A program made the position numbers and the translations under genes. From contig NZ_QUSX01000001.1 in assembly GCF_003933245.1 (NCBI RefSeq), positions 248,001 through 312,000 of the forward strand: a DNA stretch of 64,000 nucleotides, written 5' to 3'. Positions within the stretch are counted from its first letter, which is position 1, and each line of letters opens with the position of its first letter. The notes under the pieces were generated by a model that was given only the letters and a program-made list of their open reading frames with translations, was not told where the DNA came from and searched no databases. Shown here piece after piece: positions 15,489-24,716 of this stretch. The stretch is from Maribacter algicola (GTDB lineage Bacteria; Bacteroidota; Bacteroidia; Flavobacteriales; Flavobacteriaceae).

Positions 15489-16730
15489 ATGATGTTGTTT
15501 TTATACCGATTCAAAAATACCCTTTTTTTATCTTTCCTGATCTGCCTTTCATGCGGAAACTCGGGAAGGAAGACTGCGGATGTCTCTCCGGTTTTGGGCA
15601 CGGAACCCATTCAGAAGGAAACCAAGCCAATTCTAGTAGCGGCCAATAGAACCGATGCATATCTTCCGCTGTTGGCAGGGAAATCGGTTGGCATTGTGGC
15701 GAACCAGACCTCAGTCATTTTTAAGGAAAACGGATATACCCACTTGGTCGATTCATTGTTAAATTTGAATGTCCACATAAAAAGGGTGTTTTCACCGGAA
15801 CACGGTTTTCGTGGCAAGGCCGATGCCGGTGAAAAAGTGGACAGTGGTACGGATAACGAGACGGGGCTTCCCATCATTTCCCTCTATGGAAAGAACAGAA
15901 AACCTTCGGCAGAACAATTGGCGGGGTTGGATGTGGTCCTATTCGACATACAGGACGTTGGAACCCGATTCTATACGTATATCGCCACACTACAATTGAT
16001 TATGGAAGCCTGTACCGAAAGTAATATCCCCGTTTTGGTTTTGGACCGACCCAATCCAAACGCCCATTACGTAGATGGCCCCACGATGCAAAAGGAACAC
16101 TCCGGATTCTTGGGAATGAACGAAATCCCCCTAGTATATGGCATGAGTATTGGCGAATACGCTAACATGATCAACGGTGAAGGTTGGTTGGAAGGAGGCA
16201 AAAAATGTGACCTAACCGTTATTCCCTTAAAGAACTGGACACACGACAAATTTTATCAAATCCCTATACGCCCCTCGCCCAATCTACCGAATGATGTTTC
16301 CATCAATCTCTACCCTAGTTTGGGGCTTTTTGAAGGTACCAACGTCAATGCAGGTCGCGGTACGGAATTTCAATTTCAGCGGTATGGGGCTTCCTTCATG
16401 GATTCAACGTCTTATAATTTTTCCTATGTTCCGGAACCCAATTTTGGAAGTAAATATCCCAAGGAAGAGGGCAAAAATTGTTTTGGAAAAGACCTCTCCA
16501 ATACCCCAAGAATAAGCGAAGTTTCCTTGCAATGGATTTTGGATGCCTATAAAAATACAACCGATAAAAGCAAGTTCTTTTTAACCGAGGGATTTACAAA
16601 GCACGCCGGCACCCCTGAACTTCAAAAACAAATCGAGTCGGGGCTTACGGAAGGGGAAATAAAGGCTTCTTGGCAACCAGAACTGGAGAAATTCAAGAAA
16701 ATGCGAGCCAAGTATTTGATGTATGATTAA
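15489..16730 (+). CDS. namZ: Exo-beta-N-acetylmuramidase NamZ (DUF1343), lipoprotein
   Basis: This DUF1343 protein belongs to the family in which NamZ was shown to release terminal MurNAc from peptidoglycan fragments. Diagnostic strings are GIVANQTSV, FSPEHGFRG, SLYGKNRKPS, FDIQDVGTRFYTYI and VLDRPNPN. An N-terminal lipoprotein signal ends at LSCGNS (Cys about 22), placing it at the cell envelope for wall recycling. Length 413 is standard. ATG codons at 15489 and 15492 are both possible. The gene converges with a sterol desaturase gene. Confidence 0.87.
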   Translation: MMLFLYRFKNTLFLSFLICLSCGNSGRKTADVSPVLGTEPIQKETKPILVAANRTDAYLPLLAGKSVGIVANQTSVIFKENGYTHLVDSLLNLNVHIKRVFSPEHGFRGKADAGEKVDSGTDNETGLPIISLYGKNRKPSAEQLAGLDVVLFDIQDVGTRFYTYIATLQLIMEACTESNIPVLVLDRPNPNAHYVDGPTMQKEHSGFLGMNEIPLVYGMSIGEYANMINGEGWLEGGKKCDLTVIPLKNWTHDKFYQIPIRPSPNLPNDVSINLYPSLGLFEGTNVNAGRGTEFQFQRYGASFMDSTSYNFSYVPEPNFGSKYPKEEGKNCFGKDLSNTPRISEVSLQWILDAYKNTTDKSKFFLTEGFTKHAGTPELQKQIESGLTEGEIKASWQPELEKFKKMRAKYLMYD

Positions 16731-16731
16731 A

Positions 16732-17571
16732 TTAATCAGCGTCACCTACAGTTGTTGGCCTACGGTATTTGTGAAAAGGCTGTTTTAGCAGTCCGGATAT
16801 ACTCGAATTTTCCGTTTCATCTGGGAAGGTATCCACACCGTACACGATCGATTCCCTGTCCAAATGCATATAGGTACCAAACAATCGGTCCCAAATGGCA
16901 AAAATATTTCCATAATTACTGTCCGTGTAAGGTAGCACATAGTGATGGTGGACCTTGTGCATGTCCGGAGAAACGATAATGTAACTCAGATATTTATCCA
17001 ATTTTGTAGGCAGTTTAATATTGGCGTGATTGAATTGCGAGAGTACGACCGACAAGCTTTGATATAACATAATGATGCCAATAGGCGCCCCTACCAAAAG
17101 CACCCCTAACAAGGTAAATAGATAACGAACAAAAGATTCCAAAGGATGGTGCCTGTTCGCCGTAGTCGTATCCACGTGATGATCGGAATGGTGTACCAAG
17201 TGAACCATCCACAAGGGTTTTACCTTATGCTCCACCCAATGTGCCAAGTACGCCCCGATCAAATCCAACAGCATAACACCAAGTAGCACATACAACCACA
17301 AAGGCATTGCCGGTAGCCAATTAAGGATGCCAAAATCATTGGCCACGGTCCAATCTGCGGTTTTCAACAACAAAAACGCCAAGAAAAAATTAATGACGAT
17401 GGTCGTTAGAGTAAAAAAGAAATTAGGGACGGCATGTTTCCATTTTTTATAGCGTAACGTGAATAACGGAACGATACCTTCCAAAACCCAAAAAAAAGTT
17501 ATACCTCCCACCAGTATCAAGGAACGATGTGCCGAAGGAATCGTTTCAAAGTATTGAATTAATTGTTCCAT
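16732..17571 (-). CDS. Sterol desaturase / fatty acid hydroxylase family membrane protein
   Basis: This is a di-iron integral membrane oxygenase of 279 residues. Histidine boxes are HWVEH (111-115), HLVHHSDHH (124-132) and, later, HKVHHHYV. Four or so transmembrane helices are seen, at about 17-37, 52-70, 90-112 and 150-175. Likely substrates are lipids, sterol-like molecules or carotenoids; none can be chosen from sequence. Confidence 0.85.
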   Translation of the reverse strand: MEQLIQYFETIPSAHRSLILVGGITFFWVLEGIVPLFTLRYKKWKHAVPNFFFTLTTIVINFFLAFLLLKTADWTVANDFGILNWLPAMPLWLYVLLGVMLLDLIGAYLAHWVEHKVKPLWMVHLVHHSDHHVDTTTANRHHPLESFVRYLFTLLGVLLVGAPIGIIMLYQSLSVVLSQFNHANIKLPTKLDKYLSYIIVSPDMHKVHHHYVLPYTDSNYGNIFAIWDRLFGTYMHLDRESIVYGVDTFPDETENSSISGLLKQPFHKYRRPTTVGDAD

Positions 17572-17612
17572 ATCCTTAAATATACAAAATCATGTCAATT
17601 TTTTTAAACAGG

Positions 17613-18110
17613 TTATACGGGAATCCGCTTCTTCATTTCCTCCACGATATTGTAGGCTGCTGGACAAATGGTTACATTCTTTAAAGTGATGTGGCTTATC
17701 TGTTGGAACTTTTTCCTGTCGGTATGGGGAAACTCCCTGCAGGCTTTAGGCCGCACCTCGTAGATAGCGCAATAATTATCGGCATCCAAAAAAGTGCATG
17801 GCACTTGCTGAAGCACATAGTCGTTCTCCTCATCGATGCGTAGATAGGCATCGATAAATTGCTGGGGCTTCATTCTAAAATGCTTGGAAATTCGTTCAAT
17901 ATCAGCATTCGTGAACAAAGGACCGGTAGACTTGCAGCAATTGGCACAGGTAAGGCAATCCGTCCGTTCGAATTCGGCTTCATGCAATTCCTGCATCACA
18001 TAATCCAAATTCTTGGGCGGTTTCTTCCTTAATTTAGCGAAGAATTTCTTGTTTTCGGCTTTTTTATCGGAAGCCCATTGCGGAAGTTGTTTCAGTATCT
18101 TGTCCATCAT
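17613..18110 (-). CDS. YkgJ family cysteine-cluster protein
   Basis: This is a metal- or Fe-S-cluster-binding protein of the YkgJ/CxxCxxCC family. The cluster residues are in CLTCANCCKSTGP, PCTFLDADNYCAIYEVRPKACREFPH and VTICPAA. I choose the MMDK start near 18110 because the upstream 19 residues (from 18167) are not typical of the family. It is divergent from the methyltransferase, with about 70 bp between. Cellular role unknown. Confidence 0.83.
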   Translation of the reverse strand: MMDKILKQLPQWASDKKAENKKFFAKLRKKPPKNLDYVMQELHEAEFERTDCLTCANCCKSTGPLFTNADIERISKHFRMKPQQFIDAYLRIDEENDYVLQQVPCTFLDADNYCAIYEVRPKACREFPHTDRKKFQQISHITLKNVTICPAAYNIVEEMKKRIPV

Positions 18111-18181
18111 CCAAATTTTCGCTCCAAAACTAGGTAAGTCCTGTTTAAAACGAGATTTTTGTAGCATTAAAAATATAAAAT

Positions 18182-18895
18182 TTGTCAGAGGATATTTTGG
18201 GCAAGGCCCTTTTGGATTACCACAACCTTAAGTATACGGAAGATATCATCACCATTTCGTCCTTGGACGAGGAGGACCGTTTACCACTTCCTTATATGTT
18301 CCGTAGTTTTGAACAAATGCCCCTTTTGGAACAAATTGCCCTGGAGCATTGCAAAGGCATGGTACTTGATGTAGGTTGTGGGGCCGGCAACCATAGTCTT
18401 TATTTACAGAATAAAGGATATGAGGTGACGGGTTTGGACGCTTCTCCAGGGGCCGTTTCGGTATGTAGACAAAGAGGAGTTTTGAAAACGATACATGCTG
18501 ATTTTTTAAGTTTGGACGGTCAACAATTCGACACGCTTTTGTTATTGATGAACGGTATAGGAATCACCGGAAAGCTAAAAAAACTGGACACGTATTTGAA
18601 CCAAATGAAGCGGTTGCTCCGGCCAAACGGACAGGTTTTACTGGATTCCAGCAATATTCTATATATGTACGAATCAGACGAGGAGGATGGGGGCTACTGG
18701 ATTCCTCAGAACGTGGACTATTACGGAGAGGTCACTTTTACGATGCGCTATAAAAACGAGGTAAGTGAACCGTTTGATTGGTTGTACGTAGATTTTAATA
18801 CCTTAAAAAGAGCAGCCACGTTTAACGGTTTGCATTGTGACATGGTAAAACAAGGCGAAAACGACGACTATTTGGCCCGTTTGACCTTTTTGTGA
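18182..18895 (+). CDS. Class I SAM-dependent methyltransferase
   Basis: This is a 237-residue Rossmann methyltransferase. The SAM-binding glycine loop is VLDVGCGAGNH (61-71), followed by VTGLDASPGAV (acidic ribose-binding residue), ADFLSL and LLLMNGIGI. The start is a TTG at 18182 (MSEDILGKALLDYHN). The methyl acceptor is unknown. A small hairpin (GATACT/AGTATC) follows the stop. Confidence 0.82.
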   Translation: MSEDILGKALLDYHNLKYTEDIITISSLDEEDRLPLPYMFRSFEQMPLLEQIALEHCKGMVLDVGCGAGNHSLYLQNKGYEVTGLDASPGAVSVCRQRGVLKTIHADFLSLDGQQFDTLLLLMNGIGITGKLKKLDTYLNQMKRLLRPNGQVLLDSSNILYMYESDEEDGGYWIPQNVDYYGEVTFTMRYKNEVSEPFDWLYVDFNTLKRAATFNGLHCDMVKQGENDDYLARLTFL

Positions 18896-18913
18896 TACTT
18901 CTATAGTATCTTT
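18894..18913 (+). terminator. Weak hairpin after the methyltransferase gene
   Basis: GATACT/AGTATC (6 bp, 5-nt loop) overlaps the end of the methyltransferase gene and is followed by only three T. It is tentative and might instead be part of the next gene's leader. Confidence 0.25.
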
Positions 18914-18940
18914 AACGTTGTGCTATTGAAAAAGTTGATT

Positions 18941-19807
18941 ATGAAAAAGTTTAAATTTGTGTCCCTTTTGGCGCTTTTTATCCTATTGGGTTCCTGTTCA
19001 AAGGACACTACGGAACCGGATGTACGTATAGACAAGACCCTTAATTTAAAGGGTACGGGGGATTCCGCCAACGATATACTGTCCAACGACACCTACGATA
19101 AACTTCAAATAGAGATTGCCTATGTTTCCGGGTTTAGGCCCACGGCAACGGCTATTTCAGAATTCACTAAATTTTTAAGGCTACATACCTTCAAAGAGGA
19201 TATTGAATTCATATACAGCGAATTGGATTCCCCTAACGAGGAAAGCCTTACCTTGCAGGAAATCGCTGATCTGGAAACTGAAAACAGAAGCATCTATAGC
19301 AATGGCACTACTCTAGCGGTTTACATCTATTTTTCGGATGCGCCAGCGGAGGGTGACGAAGAGGATGAGGGTTTAGTGACCTTAGGTGCCGTTTTCAGAA
19401 ATACCTCCATGATAATACATGAGGCCACCATCCGGCGATTGGCAGCTCAAAGCATATTAGTTAGCAATGCAGATGTAGAGGCGGCTACCCTAAACCATGA
19501 ATTTGGGCACCTTTTTGGGTTGGTGAATTTAGGCACCACAGCCTTATCAGACCATGAAGATACTGCCGCGGAAAATCACTGCAATGTGGATGGGTGCCTT
19601 ATGCGTGCGGAGCTGCAGTTTACACTTTCGGGAAAATCTTTTGACACTAAGAAAAGTGGCTATTCTGCGAATCTTAACCCGGCTTGCGTATTATCGGGTA
19701 CTTCTGTAATGAGTTTATTGAGACCCTCAAAAACGGGCAGATCCGTTGAAATTCCCGGGTTGGATGCCGCTTGCATTGACGATATTCAAGGTAACGGAGC
19801 CAGATAG
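18941..19807 (+). CDS. Lipoprotein zinc metalloprotease
   Basis: I choose the ATG at 18941 (MKKFKFVSLL) because it opens a lipoprotein signal with lipobox LLGSC (Cys 19). The protein is 288 residues. A zincin motif HEFGHLFG is at 186-193; the third ligand is not at the usual +6 position and may be H205 in LSDHED. The region after it is Cys-containing (ENHCNVDGCLM). It resembles the 'membrane metalloprotease' proteins common in Flavobacteriia. It is probably anchored in the outer or inner membrane; substrates are unknown. Confidence 0.75.
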   Translation: MKKFKFVSLLALFILLGSCSKDTTEPDVRIDKTLNLKGTGDSANDILSNDTYDKLQIEIAYVSGFRPTATAISEFTKFLRLHTFKEDIEFIYSELDSPNEESLTLQEIADLETENRSIYSNGTTLAVYIYFSDAPAEGDEEDEGLVTLGAVFRNTSMIIHEATIRRLAAQSILVSNADVEAATLNHEFGHLFGLVNLGTTALSDHEDTAAENHCNVDGCLMRAELQFTLSGKSFDTKKSGYSANLNPACVLSGTSVMSLLRPSKTGRSVEIPGLDAACIDDIQGNGAR

Positions 19808-19813
19808 CCCCTT

Positions 19814-20446
19814 TTAAGGAATATTCAAATACTTATGGGTCTGTAAGGAAACCTTCCATTTGGGGTTTTTCATAACGTACTCCACGATCATTGGGGTTAC
19901 CTTCTCCCGTACGCTCCACTCCGGTTGCAAATACAGGATACAATCCTTGTTCGTTTTGGCAGCCTGTTCTTCGGCAAATATTAAATCATGTTTGTTGTAA
20001 ACAATCACTTTTAGTTCATGGGCTTCATCATATATACGACCCACAGGGAGTTTGTTTTTTTTGGGCGATAGACATATCCAATCCCAAGACCCTGTCAAAG
20101 GATAGGCACCCGAAGTTTCGATATGGGTTTTCAGTTTTTGGCCTTTCAACTTTTCCGTCAACGGTCCCATATCCCACGTCAAAGGCTCACCCCCTGTAAC
20201 CACAATGGTATCCGAATATTTTGCCGCATTGTATACAATATGTTCGATATCTGTGGGCGGATGTGTTTCGGCGTTCCAACTTTCCTTTACGTCGCACCAA
20301 TGACACCCAACATCGCATCCACCTACCCTTATAAAATAGGCCGCCGTACCTTTATGAAAGCCCTCTCCCTGAATGGTGTAGAACTCTTCCATTAAAGGTA
20401 GAAATAACCCTCTATCCACCAATGCCATGGTATCCATTTTCTCCAT
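19814..20446 (-). CDS. queE: 7-carboxy-7-deazaguanine synthase QueE
   Basis: This radical SAM enzyme converts 6-carboxytetrahydropterin to 7-carboxy-7-deazaguanine in queuosine biosynthesis. The cluster motif is CX3CX2C (C44, C48, C51 in GGCDVGCHWCDV), preceded by EEFYTIQGEG and followed by VVTGGEPL. Length 210 is normal. It could start at M1, M4 or M7; the family begins near residue 13. The other queuosine genes are not in the window. Confidence 0.9.
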   Translation of the reverse strand: MEKMDTMALVDRGLFLPLMEEFYTIQGEGFHKGTAAYFIRVGGCDVGCHWCDVKESWNAETHPPTDIEHIVYNAAKYSDTIVVTGGEPLTWDMGPLTEKLKGQKLKTHIETSGAYPLTGSWDWICLSPKKNKLPVGRIYDEAHELKVIVYNKHDLIFAEEQAAKTNKDCILYLQPEWSVREKVTPMIVEYVMKNPKWKVSLQTHKYLNIP

Positions 20447-20499
20447 TCGTCAAAGATAGGAAAAGACAGGGTTATAGTTTTCAGTCCTAGGTACCAATT

Positions 20500-22260
20500 T
20501 TAAGAGGAAAGAGTGTCTTTGGCAATGCAATCCACCACCTTATAGACCTTACCATCATATTTGGTAAAAAGATAGAGTTCGCCAGCACTGTCCATGCCCC
20601 ATCTAAGATCCACCCGGGCACCGCCCAACAAGGTATCAAAGGAGGTAGCCTCTCCGTTAAGGACAAACCCTATTTTTTGGATGGGTGCCTGCTGTCCCTG
20701 ATGCACATTAGTTACATCTGCCATGAATAGGGTACCACGTGGAATATCGCCAAAGAGGTATTTGCCTTGCAGTTTTTTTAATGTACCATGATAGGTATAG
20801 CCCCCAGAGACCGCATTGCCCTCATCATGATCATATTGTATGATGGGATAGGCAAAGCCATTATCATCTTTGGGTAGCGGATAGACCACCTCTGTATTGG
20901 CATCGGCATCAAAAACAAAGGTACCCTCCCTGTTGGGCCAACCATAATTGCCTCCTTTTTCCACAAGGTTCACTTCCTCAACGCTATGCCTCCCTATATT
21001 GGAGACATACATCCGCCTTTGGTCCAAGGCATCCCAAGAAATGCGATGGGGATTTCTAAATCCATAGGCCCATATTTCGGGGATATCCTCGCTATTTCCA
21101 ACAAAGGGATTATCGTACGGAATACCGTATCGACCGTTTACGCTATTATTACCCAAAGGATCTATTCTGATTACCGACCCCCATATTTTGTCCTTTCGAC
21201 CCACAAATTGGGGTTTATCGGCATATATTGCCCCGCCATCACCAATACATAGGTACAGTAGTCCGTAATCCGAATCTCCCTTTTTGGCCATTGGATTAAA
21301 GGATACCTCTTGAAACCCGTGTGAGGAACCCAACATATCCACCCTCAGCAGTTCCCTTTTCGACCCACTGAAATGTTGCGCTTCCGGATTTTGAGCCTTC
21401 CATTCTGTAAGAACCCATTGCAGCCCAACCTTTAGACTATCCGGCAATGCGAAATCAGCGTCACGCATATGGGCCGGCTCCGTATGGGTGGTGTATAGCA
21501 GTCCGTTCTGTTCAAAATTTGGGTGAATGTCAAAACTACCTAACCCGGTCCCAAAACCTGGTGCATTGATAAAATTTGGTAGCTGCTGGACCATATCCAG
21601 ATACGTTTTGACAGTAGAATCCTTCGCCTCGTATAATTTACCGTTAAGATCAGCAATAAAAAGTCGTTCCCCTTCAGAGAAACGCAAGGCGGCCAATTTA
21701 TTGATGCGCGCCTTGGGATGATGTTCTGCACTGGCGGGCACTTGAAGCACCTCGTCCAATACCAACAGGAGGTTGGACTCATTTATTTTTTCCGTTATGG
21801 GGTCTGACAAAGCTCCGGGTCTTTTCTTTTTACTCTTTCTTTCCGCTTCGGAATACTTATGGATAAATCCCAATAGTGCCTCCAATTCATCTTCTGAAAA
21901 ATACCCAAAAGCAGGCATATATGTTGAATAGGCTTCATAAAGTTGAACGCTTCTTTCGTCACCGGCCTCTATTTTTCTCTTGGGATTCCTTATAAAATCA
22001 GTAAGCCAAGCCTTATCCGCCTTAAGGGTAACACCGGCCAAATTGGGACCAATATTATCTGCATTAAAATCATGACAACTAGCACAATGCATATTGAACA
22101 ATTGCATGCCTTTCTGAACGGATAGTTCATCTTGCCGGTAATTGTCTACTCTGCCCGCTTTAGGGTGCAGGTCCTTTTTTACACTGCTATTACAAGAAAA
22201 AAGGGCCAGACAGAGGCCCAAAAGTATATAAATCTGCCCCTTTGGCACTAAAAATAACAT
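20500..22260 (-). CDS. Cytochrome c / PQQ-type sugar dehydrogenase fusion, lipoprotein
   Basis: A lipoprotein signal (Cys 23 in LFSCNSS) is followed by a class I cytochrome c domain (heme motif CASCH at 59-63, likely axial Met in YMPAFGYF) and then a glucose/sorbosone dehydrogenase beta-propeller (about 155-585). The propeller landmarks include HPNFEQNGLLYTTHTE, IWAYGFRNPHRISWD and GGNYGWPNREG. It likely oxidises a sugar or alcohol outside the cytoplasmic membrane and passes electrons to the heme. Whether it binds PQQ is inferred from the fold. Confidence 0.83.
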   Translation of the reverse strand: MLFLVPKGQIYILLGLCLALFSCNSSVKKDLHPKAGRVDNYRQDELSVQKGMQLFNMHCASCHDFNADNIGPNLAGVTLKADKAWLTDFIRNPKRKIEAGDERSVQLYEAYSTYMPAFGYFSEDELEALLGFIHKYSEAERKSKKKRPGALSDPITEKINESNLLLVLDEVLQVPASAEHHPKARINKLAALRFSEGERLFIADLNGKLYEAKDSTVKTYLDMVQQLPNFINAPGFGTGLGSFDIHPNFEQNGLLYTTHTEPAHMRDADFALPDSLKVGLQWVLTEWKAQNPEAQHFSGSKRELLRVDMLGSSHGFQEVSFNPMAKKGDSDYGLLYLCIGDGGAIYADKPQFVGRKDKIWGSVIRIDPLGNNSVNGRYGIPYDNPFVGNSEDIPEIWAYGFRNPHRISWDALDQRRMYVSNIGRHSVEEVNLVEKGGNYGWPNREGTFVFDADANTEVVYPLPKDDNGFAYPIIQYDHDEGNAVSGGYTYHGTLKKLQGKYLFGDIPRGTLFMADVTNVHQGQQAPIQKIGFVLNGEATSFDTLLGGARVDLRWGMDSAGELYLFTKYDGKVYKVVDCIAKDTLSS

Positions 22261-22333
22261 GATGGTAAATTTAAATGATGTGGTTTAAGCTCTTTTCAGC
22301 GCCCTAAACACCACGATTTATTTTAATTTTTGT

Positions 22334-22360
22334 GGGTAGGCGTACTACCCTATACTACCC
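22334..22360. promoter_or_regulatory. Operator-like GGGTAG/CTACCC sites in a divergent promoter region
   Basis: GGGTAG and CTACCC arms are separated by 5 nt (22334-22350), and a further copy of TACTACCC ends 10 bp later at 22360, i.e. one helical turn away. The site lies between the divergent sugar dehydrogenase (start 22260) and HerA-like (start 22492) genes. The binding protein is unknown. Confidence 0.45.
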
Positions 22361-22491
22361 CTAAGATACACATAGCACTTAAAATCACAGCAGAAAAATG
22401 CTTTGACGAGTGGTGATTTTTTTTGGGTTTTGGAATACAATCCCTTTTTCTATTGCTTAAAAATCTTCTATTTTTAACAAAAAATAAAAGC

Positions 22492-24003
22492 ATGGCTTCC
22501 AAGGAAAGTTTTTTTGAGCATATTGAAAACGGATACGCTACCAAAGGTGATTATATCACCATGGGTGCCGCAATGTTAAACGGCGAAGCCATGACCAATG
22601 CTTTGGTAAAGGTGCCTTTGAAAACACTGAACCGTCACGGTCTAATCGCGGGGGCCACCGGAACGGGAAAAACCAAAACCTTACAGGTGTTGGCGGAGAA
22701 TCTATCGGACAAGGGAATTCCTGTACTTCTCATGGACCTGAAAGGCGACTTGAGCGGATTGGCACAACCCAGCCCAGGTCACCCAAAAATTGATGAACGC
22801 CATGCCAAGATTGGAATACCTTTCGAGCCCAAAAGTTTTCCCGTGGAGATTCTTTCCTTATCGGAGCAGGGCGGAGTCAAATTACGGGCCACCGTATCTG
22901 AATTCGGCCCAATTTTACTATCCAGGATTTTGGACCTATCAGAAACCCAAGAAGGCATCGTAGCGGTAATTTTCAAATATTGTGACGATAATAAACTACC
23001 CTTGTTGGATCTGAAGGATTTTAAAAAGGTATTGCAATATGCCACGGGTGAGGGCAAGGCCGAATTTACCGAAGAGTATGGACGGATTTCAACCAGCTCC
23101 ACAGGAACGATCCTTAGAAAAATAATCGAGTTGGAACAGCAGGGAGCCGACCTTTTTTTTGGTGAGAAATCCTTCGAAGTGAATGACCTTACCAGAATTG
23201 ATGATAACGGACGGGGATACATCAACATTATCCGGCTTACGGATATTCAGGATAGGCCCAAACTCTTTTCAACCTTTATGCTCAGTTTGTTGGCCGAAAT
23301 TTATGACACCTTTCCAGAGCTTGGAGATAGCGAAAGACCAGAATTGATTTTGTTCATTGACGAGGCCCACCTAATTTTTAATGAAGCGTCCAAGGCCCTG
23401 TTGGATCAGATAGAAAGTATCGTGAAATTGATACGATCAAAGGGAATCGGGCTGTATTTTGTTACCCAAAACCCTACAGATGTACCCAATGAAGTTCTAG
23501 CTCAATTAGGATTAAAAGTACAACATGCCCTAAGGGCTTTTACGGCCAGGGACCGAAAAGCAATCAAACTTACGGCCGAAAACTATCCTATTTCAGATTA
23601 TTACGACACTAAGGAAGTACTTACCTCCTTAGGGATTGGGGAAGCCTTAATTTCTGCATTGGATGAAAAAGGAAGGCCCACGCCATTGGCGGCCACCTTA
23701 TTAAGAGCACCTATGAGCCGGATGGATATATTATCAGATACGGAATTAAAGGAGCTCATTGACAAATCCAAGTTGGTAAAAAAATATAGCGAAGTAATCG
23801 ATCGCGAGAGTGCCTACGAAATATTGAACGAGAAAATTGACAAGGCCGAGCAACTAGCGCAAAAAGAAAAGGAAAAAGCCCAAACCAATCGAAGAACCTC
23901 ATCCACCAGAAGAAGTACTAGACAAAATCCGGTAATTAAAGTGCTGACCAGTGCAACGTTTATACGGGGAGTGCTCGGTGTATTAAAAAAAGTTATGCGA
24001 TGA
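22492..24003 (+). CDS. HerA-like ATPase, DUF853 family
   Basis: This is a 503-residue P-loop ATPase of the HerA/FtsK clade (DUF853). Walker A GATGTGKT is at 54-61, MDLKGDLSG follows it, Walker B is LILFIDEAHLIF, and the arginine-rich sensor region includes RDRKAIK. I choose the ATG at 22492 (MASKESFFEHI); the upstream open stretch to 22423 is hydrophobic low-complexity. The C-terminus is basic and Thr/Ser/Arg-rich. The function of this family is poorly known; DNA translocation is inferred. Confidence 0.85.
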   Translation: MASKESFFEHIENGYATKGDYITMGAAMLNGEAMTNALVKVPLKTLNRHGLIAGATGTGKTKTLQVLAENLSDKGIPVLLMDLKGDLSGLAQPSPGHPKIDERHAKIGIPFEPKSFPVEILSLSEQGGVKLRATVSEFGPILLSRILDLSETQEGIVAVIFKYCDDNKLPLLDLKDFKKVLQYATGEGKAEFTEEYGRISTSSTGTILRKIIELEQQGADLFFGEKSFEVNDLTRIDDNGRGYINIIRLTDIQDRPKLFSTFMLSLLAEIYDTFPELGDSERPELILFIDEAHLIFNEASKALLDQIESIVKLIRSKGIGLYFVTQNPTDVPNEVLAQLGLKVQHALRAFTARDRKAIKLTAENYPISDYYDTKEVLTSLGIGEALISALDEKGRPTPLAATLLRAPMSRMDILSDTELKELIDKSKLVKKYSEVIDRESAYEILNEKIDKAEQLAQKEKEKAQTNRRTSSTRRSTRQNPVIKVLTSATFIRGVLGVLKKVMR

Positions 24004-24119
24004 TCTGTTTGAAATGAGCTACAGCTTATGCTTATATAGTAAGACATGACAAAATGCGAATAATGGCCCAGTACTGAGTGGAGTTGAAGTATGACCTTTA
24101 AAACAGTATTTAAGAACAC

Positions 24120-24674
24120 ATGAAATCAATCAAAACAATCATTATTCTTTTTTCTTTGATCATTATAGCACAGTGTCAAAAAGAAGATGACAATACTTTT
24201 AAAATCACCACAGATCATGTGGGTAAATTAAACAAATCAAGTTTGGCAAGGGATTTGGACCTCATTTACGAAAACGACTCCGTAGTCCGTGATACCATTC
24301 AGTCCAACTTTGGGAACGGTTCCAGTAAAATTAAAATCTATGAAAAAGGGGGCGCACTATTGCTTACCCTAACTCCCAATATGGATAGTATTCCCACCAT
24401 TCAGAACGTTTTGATAAACGATAAGCGTTTCAAGACCGATACCGGAATCAATATTGAAAGCACCTTTAAGGATATTCAAGAGAAATATGAAATAAAAAAA
24501 ATAATTACCTCCATAAACAATGTAATTATCCTATTGAAGGATAGTGACATCTATTTTACGATTGCCAAAGAGGAATTGCCAGAAAATCTTCGCTACAAGG
24601 CAAATACCAATATTGAGGCCGTTCAAATTCCCGATGCGGCGAAAATAAAGTATATGATGGTAGGTTGGGATTGA
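24120..24674 (+). CDS. Hypothetical lipoprotein
   Basis: The protein has 184 residues with a signal ending IIIAQC, a reasonable lipobox with Cys about 19. The mature part is beta-rich with no recognised domain; phrases such as KIKIYEKGGALLLTLTP and IKYMMVGWD give no family. It lies 43 bp upstream of an alpha/beta hydrolase gene on the same strand. Confidence 0.6.
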   Translation: MKSIKTIIILFSLIIIAQCQKEDDNTFKITTDHVGKLNKSSLARDLDLIYENDSVVRDTIQSNFGNGSSKIKIYEKGGALLLTLTPNMDSIPTIQNVLINDKRFKTDTGINIESTFKDIQEKYEIKKIITSINNVIILLKDSDIYFTIAKEELPENLRYKANTNIEAVQIPDAAKIKYMMVGWD

Positions 24675-24716
24675 TTTTACCAAGTTCACCTTACATCAAT
24701 TTGACAAGGATTTTTT

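Noticed and set aside
22779..23228. 149-codon frame antisense to the HerA-like ATPase
   Set aside because: The opposite strand encodes a clear Walker-type ATPase; the antisense frame has no recognisable domain.
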